Shown: positions 25,187-33,252 of the stretch, piece by piece | How the letters are laid out: each line of letters opens with the position of its first letter | Position numbering within the stretch: position 1 is the first letter of the stretch | NCBI GenBank assembly: GCA_031969915.1 | Contig: DALYJJ010000001.1 | Span: 1-64,000 of the forward strand | Direction: 5' to 3' | Source of the DNA: DALYJJ01 sp031969915 | Lineage (GTDB): Bacteria; Acidobacteriota; Terriglobia; Bryobacterales; Bryobacteraceae | Length of the DNA stretch: 64,000 bases | Made by a program: the position numbers and the translations under genes | The notes under the pieces: generated by a model | The model's input: the letters and a program-made list of their open reading frames with translations, nothing else | The model's database searches: none | Told to the model about the DNA's origin: nothing

Positions 25187-26458
25187 ATGGAGCGCACGGA
25201 GAAAAACCCCTGGTGGCGCCAGGAAGACTGGATGGCGTTTGCGCTTGGCGCCCTGTTCCTGGCGGGCGTGCTGTTCACCGGTCCGGTGAAACTGCCGGGC
25301 TTCAAGTGGAGCGACCTCGGCACGCTGGGCGGGGTCCTGGGAACAGCGCCTTCGGTTGTGGCGATCGCGGTTCTTTACCTGGTGACGAGCCTGCCCGGCA
25401 TTGCGCTTTTGAAGGGCAACGCGGCGCGCTACGCGGCGGGGTTTCCGTTCGTGTTCCTGGTGGCATGGGCGTCGCAGATACTGGCGGGCAACAGCGGCAT
25501 CGCGTATTGGGGCGTGGAGTACGTGATCTTCGCGCTGCTGCTGGGGCTGCTGATCAGCAACGGACCGGGCACGCCGGAGTGGCTGCGGGAGGCGGTGCGC
25601 ACGGAGTACTACATCAAGACCGGCCTGGTGATCATGGGCGCGACGGTGTTGTTCTCGGACATCGTGTCGGCGGGCCTGCTGGGCATGCTGCAAGCCTGCC
25701 TGGTGGTTTCGGTGATCTGGTTCGCGGCCTTCGCGCTGGCCAAGCGCTTCCGGCTGGACGATGAATTCGCGGCCATCCTGGCGAGCGCGGTTTCGATCTG
25801 CGGCGTGTCGGCGGCCATCGCGACCTGCGGCGCGATTCAAGGCGACCGGCGGAAGATGAGCTACGTCGCGTCGGTAGTGTTGATCGTGGCGATTCCGATG
25901 ATTGTGCTGCAGCCGTGGATGATCCGGGCGATGTCACTCTCCGACGCGGTGGGCGGGGCGTGGCTGGGCGGCACGCTGGATACGACGGGCTCGGTGGTGG
26001 CGGCGGGCGCGTTGATTTCCGAGACGACGATGAAAGTCGGGACGATCGTGAAGTTCGCGCAGAACCTGCTGATCGGTTTCGCGGCGTTCGGGCTGGCCGT
26101 CTGGTGGAGCCTGAAGAAGGCGGGTCCGGACGCGAACCGGCCGGGCGCGGCGGTGATCTGGGAGCGCTTCCCGAAGTTCGTGCTCGGATTCGTGGGCGCC
26201 TCGCTGGTGTTCTCGTTCCTGGTGGAGCCGGCGGCGGCGAAGCAGGCCGGGCCGCTGCTGAGCGGGCTGCGGAACTGGTGGTTCGCGATGGCCTTCGCCT
26301 CGATCGGCCTGGAGACGAAGTTCACCGATCTCCTGAGCATGGAAGGGGGGCGGCCGTTCGCGGCATTTCTGATCGCGCAGGGAGCGAACATCGTCTGGAC
26401 GCTGCTGCTGGCCTGGCTGATCTTCGGCGGCGTGTTGTTCGGGCCGGTAGCGATCTGA
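25187..26458 (+). CDS. YeiH-family putative sulfate exporter (PSE family transporter)
   Basis: 423 residues with about ten to eleven hydrophobic helices. Family signatures are LLGLLISN, SVSICGVSAAIATCGAIQ at mid-length, WLGGTLDTTGSVVAAGAL, TIVKFAQNLLIGFAAFG and AFASIGLETKF. The YeiH/UPF0324 group is annotated as putative sulfate exporters by association with sulfonate metabolism; the direction and ion are unproven. It starts six bases after the previous stop, so it may share the carbohydrate-locus transcript by proximity rather than function. Confidence 0.88.
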   Translation: MERTEKNPWWRQEDWMAFALGALFLAGVLFTGPVKLPGFKWSDLGTLGGVLGTAPSVVAIAVLYLVTSLPGIALLKGNAARYAAGFPFVFLVAWASQILAGNSGIAYWGVEYVIFALLLGLLISNGPGTPEWLREAVRTEYYIKTGLVIMGATVLFSDIVSAGLLGMLQACLVVSVIWFAAFALAKRFRLDDEFAAILASAVSICGVSAAIATCGAIQGDRRKMSYVASVVLIVAIPMIVLQPWMIRAMSLSDAVGGAWLGGTLDTTGSVVAAGALISETTMKVGTIVKFAQNLLIGFAAFGLAVWWSLKKAGPDANRPGAAVIWERFPKFVLGFVGASLVFSFLVEPAAAKQAGPLLSGLRNWWFAMAFASIGLETKFTDLLSMEGGRPFAAFLIAQGANIVWTLLLAWLIFGGVLFGPVAI

Positions 26459-26510
26459 ACTTCGCGCTCGCGCGCTTCGTATACTGTGGGGAGAGACCAC
26501 CACAATCTCT

Positions 26511-26933
26511 ATGACCCCAATTGAAACTCCCACCATTGCGCAAATCGAGGAACTATTGGCGCAGAACGGCTACGAGGTGGCGGAACTCGATGGCAACGTT
26601 CTCCGCGTCAAGGATGTCGAGACCAGCATCACTTTTCAAGCGGTCTTGCAGGGCAACGTCCTGTACATGACCGTCAACCTGACCACCGTACCCGCAGAGG
26701 CGATCACCGCGGACCTGATGCGGCTGATGTTGGCCCACGACAATGGCATTTCCACGTCCGCCTTCCAGTTGTACGACGCCGGCTCCGGCCGCACGGCGGT
26801 GACGTTGAACAACTTCTGCACCCTGCAGAACATGGGCGCGGAGGATCAGGACGACATTCTGAGCCTGGCCGGCTACCTGATGGCGGACCTGATGGAAGCG
26901 CGCGATCTGCTGGAAGCCAAGCTGAAAGGTTGA
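26511..26933 (+). CDS. DUF2170 (YjfI-like) protein of the PspA cluster
   Basis: 140 residues, soluble, acidic and alpha/beta. The layout (TIAQIEELLAQNGYEVAEL, then VLRVKDVETSITFQAV, ADLMRLMLAHDNGISTSAFQL, ILSLAGYLMADLMEARDLLEAKL) matches YjfI/DUF2170, a small family that resembles type III secretion chaperones in fold. The assignment rests mainly on context: the next gene is PspA/IM30, as in the E. coli yjfIJKL cluster. The role is unknown; it may chaperone or regulate PspA. It is the first gene of a five-gene operon. Confidence 0.7.
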   Translation: MTPIETPTIAQIEELLAQNGYEVAELDGNVLRVKDVETSITFQAVLQGNVLYMTVNLTTVPAEAITADLMRLMLAHDNGISTSAFQLYDAGSGRTAVTLNNFCTLQNMGAEDQDDILSLAGYLMADLMEARDLLEAKLKG

Positions 26934-26950
26934 GGGACGAGGGAACACCC

Positions 26951-27685
26951 ATGGGATTCTTTTCCGAACTGTTCGGCCGCGGAGGCCGCGTGGCGCGCGG
27001 CCAGATGAACAAAGGCATGGACGAGATCGAGGACGCGACGTTTGAAGCGACGGTCAAGCAGACCGTGCGCGACATGCGGGGCGAACTGGTAAAGACGGTC
27101 AACGCGTCGGCGATGGCCATGAGCAACCACAATCGCCTGGAAGCCGAGTACCAGAAGTACGTGCGGCAGTCCGAAGAGTGGCTGGGCCGGGCGAACCAGG
27201 CGCTGGACGCGGGCAACGAAGACCTGGCGAAGAAGGCGCTCCTGAAGAAATCCGAAGCCGACCAGCAAGTGGCGTCGATGCAGGCGGGAGTGGATTCGGC
27301 GCGGCAGGCGAGCGAATCGCTGAAGCAGAAGGTGGCCGAGTTGAAGCGCCGGATCGACGAAGCCGAGCGGACCGCGACGACCCTTGTGGCGCGGAAAAAC
27401 GCGGCGGCGGCGCAACGGAAGGTGGCCGAGGCGCTGTCGGGCGTCGCGGCGTCGGACAACGCGTTCGCGGCGCTGAAGGGCTTCGAGGAGTCCGTGGCGC
27501 GGGAAGAATCCAAGGCCAAGGCCTTCGATCAACTCGCGGCGGCGGGCCAGGACGACGCCCTGGAAGCGGAGTTCGCGATGCTGTCGGGCGGGAGCGTGGA
27601 CAACGACCTGGCGGCGTTGAAGGCGGCGCGCGCCGGGAAGGCTCTGCCCGCGGCGGCGCCGAAGCAGATTGCAGCGGCCGAGTAG
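26951..27685 (+). CDS. PspA/IM30 (ESCRT-III-like) family protein
   Basis: 244 residues from the ATG at 26951 (MGFFSELFGRGGRVARGQMN); an upstream in-frame ATG at 26930 lies inside the previous gene and lacks the family N-terminus. The sequence is almost all alpha-helical coiled coil with heptads from ~25 to 200, including AKKALLKKSEADQQVASMQ, KQKVAELKRRIDEAERTA and a negatively charged end. PspA/IM30 proteins assemble on the inner face of the cytoplasmic membrane and preserve it under envelope stress. It is the core of this operon and abuts the next gene (stop immediately before ATG at 27686). Confidence 0.88.
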   Translation: MGFFSELFGRGGRVARGQMNKGMDEIEDATFEATVKQTVRDMRGELVKTVNASAMAMSNHNRLEAEYQKYVRQSEEWLGRANQALDAGNEDLAKKALLKKSEADQQVASMQAGVDSARQASESLKQKVAELKRRIDEAERTATTLVARKNAAAAQRKVAEALSGVAASDNAFAALKGFEESVAREESKAKAFDQLAAAGQDDALEAEFAMLSGGSVDNDLAALKAARAGKALPAAAPKQIAAAE

Positions 27686-28363
27686 ATGATCACCGCGGTT
27701 ATTCTGACGCTGCTCGGAGTCCTGCTCGCAATCGTCGTGCGGCAGATGATGAAAGGCCCGGGCAGCCCGCAATTGCCGGGAGCGAAGACGGCGGGGGCGA
27801 TCGGCGCCCCCCCGCCTTCGTCGGCCGCGGCGGGAACGGGAGACGTGGCGACGGATCTCTGGAACGCGCGGGCGGGCGACGTGATTTCGATCTCCGCGGC
27901 GGCGGCCGATTTTTCGGATCTCGATTTCACGGTGGACCGGCGAAGCGCCTATGAAGGGGCCAACCGGCGGTGGATCGACCTGAGCGGCGAACATCGCGGC
28001 GGGCGCGTCTACCTGGAGGTCTACCGCACGCCGAACTTCGAAGTAATCGGCCTGCTCGATCCGCGCAAGCTGACGTTGAACGAAGTGAACCTGACGGAAG
28101 ACCGGCTGGCGGAATTGGACGCCAAACAGGACCCCACGCAGCCGGTCGACTTCGAAGGCAAGCGCTGGCTTTATGAATCCAGCCGCGAAATCGGATACTT
28201 CGAAAACGAGCAGGGGCAGGGCGAAGGTCTGTATCGCTGGGTTTTCCGGAACCCCAACGGGCCGGAACTGTTGTGCATCGAGAAGTGGGAAGGCGAGCCC
28301 TTCGATGTCCGGGTAGCCCGCCGCGTGAACCCGCAGGACATCACCGTGTACCGCGCCGCGTAA
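27686..28363 (+). CDS. Membrane-anchored DUF4178-like protein of the PspA cluster
   Basis: 225 residues. An N-terminal helix (ITAVILTLLGVLLAIVV) anchors it and a Gly/Pro/Ala linker follows to about residue 52. The domain from ~60 to 222 shows GDVISISAAAADFSDLDFTV, WIDLSGEHRGGRVYLEVY, GKRWLYESSREIGYF, LYRWVFRN and CIEKWEGEPFDVRVARRVN. This beta-rich order resembles DUF4178, which is found next to PspA and DUF350 in many genomes. DUF2491 (YjfK) is the alternative by position. Function unknown; probably a partner of PspA at the membrane. Confidence 0.68.
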   Translation: MITAVILTLLGVLLAIVVRQMMKGPGSPQLPGAKTAGAIGAPPPSSAAAGTGDVATDLWNARAGDVISISAAAADFSDLDFTVDRRSAYEGANRRWIDLSGEHRGGRVYLEVYRTPNFEVIGLLDPRKLTLNEVNLTEDRLAELDAKQDPTQPVDFEGKRWLYESSREIGYFENEQGQGEGLYRWVFRNPNGPELLCIEKWEGEPFDVRVARRVNPQDITVYRAA

Positions 28364-28381
28364 GGAGCGGCCAGACGTTCC

Positions 28382-29896
28382 ATGAGTCGAAAATCGCTTG
28401 GTGTTCTCGCGATCCTCATCATCGTGCTGATGGGCATTGTGGCGACGGCGGGACTCGACAACCTGCCGCGCCGGCTTCGTACTTCCGTGGAAGCGGCGGG
28501 ACCGCAACTGGCCACGGACCGTTCCCAACTGGAAGAGCAGCGCGCCGCCATCGAGCGGGCGCTGACGGATGAGCCGGACCTGTTCCGCGCGCAGGCGCCG
28601 GGGTGGCGGGAGAAACTCGTACAGACGCAGGCGCGGCTGGCGCAGGCGGCAGCGGAGTTGACGGCGCTCCAGACGCTGGCGCAGGCGAACCGGCGCTCCG
28701 ATCGGGAACGTGTGGAAGCGGGGCTCACACGGTTGAACGCGGCGCGCGCATCGGCGCTCCGCGACGTGAAATCGATGCGCGACGAAGCCGACCGCTGGCT
28801 TCAATACAAGCGCGATCTTCCGCGCCATCTGGAGTCAATGCAATCGGACTATGCGGCCTTGAGCGGGTTCGATGTGGACACGGCGGCGGCGGCGGCGCGC
28901 AAGGCGCAGGCGGATTGGCCGGCGAAAAAGGACGACCTCGAAGGGCGGCTGAACGCACTGCGGGCCGTGAAGACGGACGCCGCGGCCGCATGGGAGGCGA
29001 TCGCGCCGCTGCGAGCCAAGGTGGAGGCGAACGATCTGGCGGGCCTCGACTACGCGGCGCTGTTCGCGGCGGGCGACAAGCTGTCGAAGGCCGCGAAGGA
29101 ACTGAAGCCCGGGGCGGACGCGGTGAACGCGATGGCCGCGCAGCTTTACGTCAACTGGGACAAGCTGCTGCTCGATGTCGACGAGGGCGAAAAACGCCAG
29201 CAGGTGCGATTGGTGCGCACGGTGTTTCCGGACGCGACGCTGCAGAACGGAACGGTGTCGCAGCAGGAGAGCTGGGAGCCCCAATCGGTGCGGGACGAGC
29301 GAGCCCTGGGCATGGTGGTGGAACGCAAGCCCGCGGGCAAGTACGACGCGGAGTCGGAGAAATCGCTGCAGCCGCCGTCCTACGCCTACGTGGCGCCGCC
29401 GGGGCAATCGAACGCCTATGGCTCGTGGCAGAACGGGGTCTGGACGTGGCTGCCGCAGTACCTCTTGTTGAGCCAGATGCTGCGTGGGCCGATCACGGGC
29501 GGCGACTACGGCGACTGGATGCGGGCGCGGAGCCGCGGCGACGTCTACTACGGACGAGACGGGCGCGGCTGGTACCGGCACTCGGAGCGCACGCGCGGGG
29601 GCAGCGACAACATCCGCCGCACCATCGACTGGATGCGGCGCGAGGGGTTGAGCCGCGGCGATTCCGACAGCGGCGCGCGGCGGCGCGACAGCGGCGGAGG
29701 CGGATTCTGGACGGAGCGGCGGCGTGAGCCATCGCGGCCGTCCTGGAGCAGCGGGTCGAGCGGCTTCGGCGGTTCGCGCTATCAGAGCCGGGGCACCTTC
29801 GGCGGGTCGCGCTTTTCGTCGGGAGGCAGCCGCAGCTTCGGCTCACGCTCCTATTCGCGCGGCTTCGGCGGCGGATCTCGAGGAGGCCGGCGGTAG
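28382..29896 (+). CDS. Membrane-anchored coiled-coil protein with Ser/Gly/Arg-rich tail (PspA cluster)
   Basis: 504 residues, no family I can name. One N-terminal membrane helix (GVLAILIIVLMGIVATAG) is followed by long coiled-coil helices (~45-260) rich in Ala, Gln, Arg and Glu. A Trp/Tyr-rich region comes next (YVAPPGQSNAYGSWQNG, ~residues 330-370, and GWYRHSERTRGG). The last ~75 residues are low complexity, with repeats of GGSR, FGSRSYSR and GFGG. The tail recalls the Ser/Gly-rich ends of YgiB/YjfM (DUF1190) proteins in related clusters, but the body is different. It is predicted to face the periplasm. Codon use matches its neighbours. Confidence 0.72.
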   Translation: MSRKSLGVLAILIIVLMGIVATAGLDNLPRRLRTSVEAAGPQLATDRSQLEEQRAAIERALTDEPDLFRAQAPGWREKLVQTQARLAQAAAELTALQTLAQANRRSDRERVEAGLTRLNAARASALRDVKSMRDEADRWLQYKRDLPRHLESMQSDYAALSGFDVDTAAAAARKAQADWPAKKDDLEGRLNALRAVKTDAAAAWEAIAPLRAKVEANDLAGLDYAALFAAGDKLSKAAKELKPGADAVNAMAAQLYVNWDKLLLDVDEGEKRQQVRLVRTVFPDATLQNGTVSQQESWEPQSVRDERALGMVVERKPAGKYDAESEKSLQPPSYAYVAPPGQSNAYGSWQNGVWTWLPQYLLLSQMLRGPITGGDYGDWMRARSRGDVYYGRDGRGWYRHSERTRGGSDNIRRTIDWMRREGLSRGDSDSGARRRDSGGGGFWTERRREPSRPSWSSGSSGFGGSRYQSRGTFGGSRFSSGGSRSFGSRSYSRGFGGGSRGGRR

Positions 29897-29907
29897 CCGA
29901 AACGAAC

Positions 29908-30780
29908 ATGGACAAGCTGCAATTGGACCTGACTCCGGTGGCCCTGGCCCTGGCGCACGTGGCACTGGGAATCGTGGCTCTGATCCTGGCCAAGCTGCTG
30001 AAGGACTGGCTGTCGCCCTACGGCGTGGATCAGGAATTGACGGCGCGGGATAACCCGGCGTTCGGGCTGGCGGTGACCGGCTATTACGCGGCCGTGGTGA
30101 TGATCTTCATCGGCGCGGCGCGCTCCGAAGGACTGCCCATGGACGCCGGGACGATGGCCGCGCTGAAGGCGCTGGGCGTGGACATCGCCTGGGCGGGCGT
30201 GGGCATCGTCGCCCTGGCGATCAGCCGGACGCTGATGGACCGGCTGTTGATCGCCTCCTGCCGCCAGAGCGTGGAAGTGGTGAACAACCGGAACACGGCG
30301 GCGGGCGTGGTGGAAGGGTGCGTGTACGCAGCGACGGGGCTGGTGCTGGCCGGCGCCATCCGCCAGCCGGGCGGAAGCATCGCGAGCGCTCTGGGATTCT
30401 TCCTGCTGAGCCAGATTACCTTGCTGCTGTTCGGCCGCCTGTACCAACGGTGGGCCGGCTATGACGCGGCGAAGGAGATCCGCGGCGGAAACCTGGCCGC
30501 GGGGGTGCCGCTCGGGCTGACCCTGATCGCGATCGCCCTGTTGATGACCAAGGCCATGAGCGGCGAGTTCGTGGACTGGGGCACGAACCTTTCCTTCTTC
30601 GCCTTCGACGCCATCGCCGGTTTCGCGCTGTTGATGGTGCTGCGGTGGATGACGGATCTGGCGCTGCTGCCGAACGCGCGCATCGCCGATGAGATCGTCC
30701 GCGACCGAAACGTGAGCGTGGGCCTGGTGGAGGGCACGCTCGCGGTGGGGATTGCGGCGATTCTGCTGTTTATCTTCTGA
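29908..30780 (+). CDS. Double-length DUF350 (YjfL-like) membrane protein
   Basis: 290 residues with about eight hydrophobic helices. Two halves (residues ~8-140 and ~150-290) each follow the DUF350 pattern. The paired segments are DNPAFGLAVTGYYAAVVMI with NTAAGVVEGCVYAATGLV, and GGNLAAGVPLGLTLIAIAL with RNVSVGLVEGTLAVGIAAI. E. coli YjfL is only about 130 residues, so this looks like an internal duplication. DUF350 proteins occur with PspA and are thought to act at stressed membranes; no activity is known. It is the last gene of the operon, 11 bases from the convergent hydrolase-like gene. Confidence 0.85.
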   Translation: MDKLQLDLTPVALALAHVALGIVALILAKLLKDWLSPYGVDQELTARDNPAFGLAVTGYYAAVVMIFIGAARSEGLPMDAGTMAALKALGVDIAWAGVGIVALAISRTLMDRLLIASCRQSVEVVNNRNTAAGVVEGCVYAATGLVLAGAIRQPGGSIASALGFFLLSQITLLLFGRLYQRWAGYDAAKEIRGGNLAAGVPLGLTLIAIALLMTKAMSGEFVDWGTNLSFFAFDAIAGFALLMVLRWMTDLALLPNARIADEIVRDRNVSVGLVEGTLAVGIAAILLFIF

Positions 30781-30791
30781 CCGCGGCGGCG

Positions 30792-31964
30792 CTACTTCCG
30801 GCGCTCATAGATGAAGTCGTAGGCGGTGCTCCAGGTGGTACCGCCGTCGGCGGAGGTTTCAGAGAACTGGCGCACCGTATCCGGGCCGAGCCGGAAGAAC
30901 GTGAGGCGCACGGGGAGCGGCGCGGCAAAACGCGGGCTCCGGATGAACCCACGCATGCGCATCGCGCCGTCGCGCCAACGGCCCCAGTATTCGTGTACGG
31001 TGCCGCCGGCATCCACCCAGAATTGCCGCCAGATGCGCCGCGACGCTTCGAAGATGTTGAAGCTCTGCCCGGTGAGGCCGCCGCCATTCCACGCCTCGTG
31101 AATCAGGCAGCCGCGCTCCTCGCGGGTGATGCGGTTGAACATCGGCTGGGGCGGAGTGGGACCCTGCGCCGGCTTCACGTCCCAATCGCCCACCCAGAAG
31201 TCGAAGTCGCGAAAGGCAGGGTCGCTGGAGCACGGGGCCGCGCCTGGTTGGGGAGGCGGAAAGCGCTTGTGATAGTCCTTCACCTCCTGCCCGCGCACGA
31301 AGCGTTCCAGGGCGTCATCCACTACTTCGGGCAGGAACTCCTCGAGAAAATACTCGCCGCCGTCGACAAACGCGGTTTGCACGGTGAGGGGAGCGCCGGC
31401 GCGTTTGAGTTCGGCGGCCCACTCGGCGCGGATCGCCGCACCGTCGACGTTGGGTCCGCGAGGGACGTGGCGCAGGGAAAGCACGGGGACCGTGACAGCG
31501 CGCAGGAGCTGATCCATGTCCGGAGGCGGCGCAACCGCGGCGGCGGACCGGTACAGATCCACGCGATCGGGCGCCAGGTAGTCGAGAGCGAACGACGGAC
31601 GACCCGGGCTGGAGGTGATGGCGCCGTTGATGCTGACGGCGCCGGCGATAACGTCGGGCCGCTTCGCGGCGAGAGCGACGCCGAGCGTGCCCCCCGCGCC
31701 CTGGCCGGCGATCACCACCCGATTCAACTTCTGTTCGTCGAGCCAACGGGAGAGCGCCTCGACGCCGGCGCCGCCGCGCAGCGTAACCGCCGCCATCCGG
31801 TACCGGGAGGCGTTCCGATCGAGAAACGCCGACCACGAATCCGCGCGCACGCCCGCTTCGGGAATCAGCAGGAGCGCGGGTCCGTGTTCGCCGCGCCGCT
31901 CCACATCCACCACCTGTCCCGCGGCCATCGCCGCCGTAACAGACACCATAAGCAGGGTCCTCAT
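30792..31964 (-). CDS. Secreted alpha/beta-hydrolase-like protein lacking the serine nucleophile, fused to a DUF1579-like domain
   Basis: 390 residues. A signal peptide (MRTLLMVSVTAAMAAG) is followed by an alpha/beta-hydrolase-like domain to ~220 (GPALLLIPEAGVRADSW, oxyanion/cap region, VSINGAI). The nucleophile elbow normally reads GxSxG; here it is GQGAG with Gly89 in place of Ser. The C-terminal domain (~245-390) begins with FRDFDFWVGDWDV and continues with a lipocalin-like beta pattern, as in DUF1579. If the domain is a real hydrolase relative it is probably a pseudoenzyme or uses another residue. Function unknown. Confidence 0.72.
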   Translation of the reverse strand: MRTLLMVSVTAAMAAGQVVDVERRGEHGPALLLIPEAGVRADSWSAFLDRNASRYRMAAVTLRGGAGVEALSRWLDEQKLNRVVIAGQGAGGTLGVALAAKRPDVIAGAVSINGAITSSPGRPSFALDYLAPDRVDLYRSAAAVAPPPDMDQLLRAVTVPVLSLRHVPRGPNVDGAAIRAEWAAELKRAGAPLTVQTAFVDGGEYFLEEFLPEVVDDALERFVRGQEVKDYHKRFPPPQPGAAPCSSDPAFRDFDFWVGDWDVKPAQGPTPPQPMFNRITREERGCLIHEAWNGGGLTGQSFNIFEASRRIWRQFWVDAGGTVHEYWGRWRDGAMRMRGFIRSPRFAAPLPVRLTFFRLGPDTVRQFSETSADGGTTWSTAYDFIYERRK

Positions 31965-31999
31965 CCGTGAGCAGAATAGGGCGGAACGGAGAGCGGGCG

Positions 32000-32812
32000 T
32001 TATCGAATTCTTGCGCTGCGAAATGCGGAGGGAGGCTGGCCATACGCGCGCCGGAAGGCCTCCGTGAAGTGGCTGTGGCTGGAGAAGCCGAGTTCGAGCG
32101 CGAGTTCAAGCAGGTCCGTGCGCGGGCAGGCGAGCGGCTCGAGTGCGGCGCGGAGCCGAAGCTGCTGGCGGTAGCCGTGGAGGGTCATGCCGCTGTGGCG
32201 CTTCATTTCACGGCAGAGGCGGAAGACGGAGACTCCGACGGCGGCGGCGAGCTGTTCCAGGGTCAGACGCTCACGGAAGCGCAGAGCGAGGATCTCGCGC
32301 GCGTGAGCGGCGAAGTCCGCGCCACCCGCCGAAGCCGGGCGGGCGGGCAACGGACGGAAGAGCTCGCCGAGCAGGCGGACCACGGTCTCCTCAACCAGCA
32401 GGTCGTCGGTCCCGCCGTCTTCGATCGCGCCGACGAGCCGCCGCTGGAGGGCGTACGCGCTGAGCGGCGAGGGGCGCGCATGGAGCATGAAGGGCTCGGC
32501 GCGTTCGCGAAAGACGCGCGGCGCGAGGCCGAACCACTCGCCGCGGTCGCCGCGCGGGCTGAGCGCCCGGCGTCGATAGCGTGCGCCCCGGTTGTAGAAG
32601 GTGACCACGCTCGGGTCCGCGAGAAACTCGGACGCGCCTTCGTGGCGGATGTAAACGGGCTCGCGCGGGAAGACGAAACAGTGGTGGCTCGCCGGACCCG
32701 AGTCGTGGAACAGATGGTGCTGGGGCGGGCAGCGGAAGCGGCCCACGGTGACCAGCGCGGTCTCGTAGATCACTTCGTCGACGGTGTCTTTGAGCGCGTA
32801 GCGGACCGGCAC
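32000..32812 (-). CDS. AraC-family transcriptional regulator
   Basis: 270 residues from a GTG start at 32812 with a good ribosome site (GGGAGGATTAG just upstream). The C-terminal ~100 residues hold two helix-turn-helix motifs: LTLEQLAAAVGVSVFRLCREMKR and DLLELALELGFSSHSHFTEAFRRAYG followed by PPSAFR. The N-terminal ~150 residues look like a cupin-type sensing domain and lack the Cys zinc site of Ada. The Atl gene ends on the base before the start codon, so the two are coupled. The pairing recalls Ada, in which an AraC domain and a methyltransferase are fused. Confidence 0.9.
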   Translation of the reverse strand: MPVRYALKDTVDEVIYETALVTVGRFRCPPQHHLFHDSGPASHHCFVFPREPVYIRHEGASEFLADPSVVTFYNRGARYRRRALSPRGDRGEWFGLAPRVFRERAEPFMLHARPSPLSAYALQRRLVGAIEDGGTDDLLVEETVVRLLGELFRPLPARPASAGGADFAAHAREILALRFRERLTLEQLAAAVGVSVFRLCREMKRHSGMTLHGYRQQLRLRAALEPLACPRTDLLELALELGFSSHSHFTEAFRRAYGQPPSAFRSARIR

Positions 32813-33193
32813 CTAATCCTCCCAGGGCTTGAACACCACCTGGTGTTTGGCCATATCCACGCGCTTGCCGCGGAAGGAGACGCCTTCCATTTCGAGCAGG
32901 GTCCGCTGTTCGAGCGCAGGCGCGCCCCGCAGGCGGATGGAGCCGCCGGCACCGAGCACACGGTGCCAGGGGAGTTGCTGGCCGAACACTTTCAGCACGC
33001 GGACCACCTGGCGTTGATGCATCGGATAGCCGGCAGACGCGGCGACCTGGGAGTAGGTTGCGACTTTTCCTCTCGGGATGCTGCGAATCCGGCGGCGCAG
33101 CGCGGCGTCGCGCTCCTCGGAGGCGCGCACTTTGAACAGCGCCGCACGGGCGCGCTGGAGGCGCAGGTCCGCCGGGTGGCCGGGGCGTGACAC
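32813..33193 (-). CDS. Alkyltransferase-like protein (Atl; MGMT homologue with Trp in place of Cys)
   Basis: The C-terminal DNA-binding domain of O6-alkylguanine-DNA alkyltransferases is clear: RSIPRGKVATYSQVAASAG, then MHQRQVVRVLK and PWHRVLGAGGSIRLRG. In true methyltransferases the last motif is PCHRV; here Cys is Trp, which defines the Atl proteins that bind O6-alkylguanine and recruit nucleotide excision repair without transferring the alkyl group. The start is uncertain. GTG at 33193 (126 aa) and GTG at 33130 (105 aa, nearer typical Atl length) are both possible. A longer frame to 33331 would overlap the divergent chemoreceptor start. Confidence 0.85.
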   Translation of the reverse strand: MSRPGHPADLRLQRARAALFKVRASEERDAALRRRIRSIPRGKVATYSQVAASAGYPMHQRQVVRVLKVFGQQLPWHRVLGAGGSIRLRGAPALEQRTLLEMEGVSFRGKRVDMAKHQVVFKPWED

Positions 33194-33252
33194 ACCCGAG
33201 TATACGACGGAGAAAGTGTACTTTTTCTTGCGAAAAGCGGCCGGAGGCCGAT

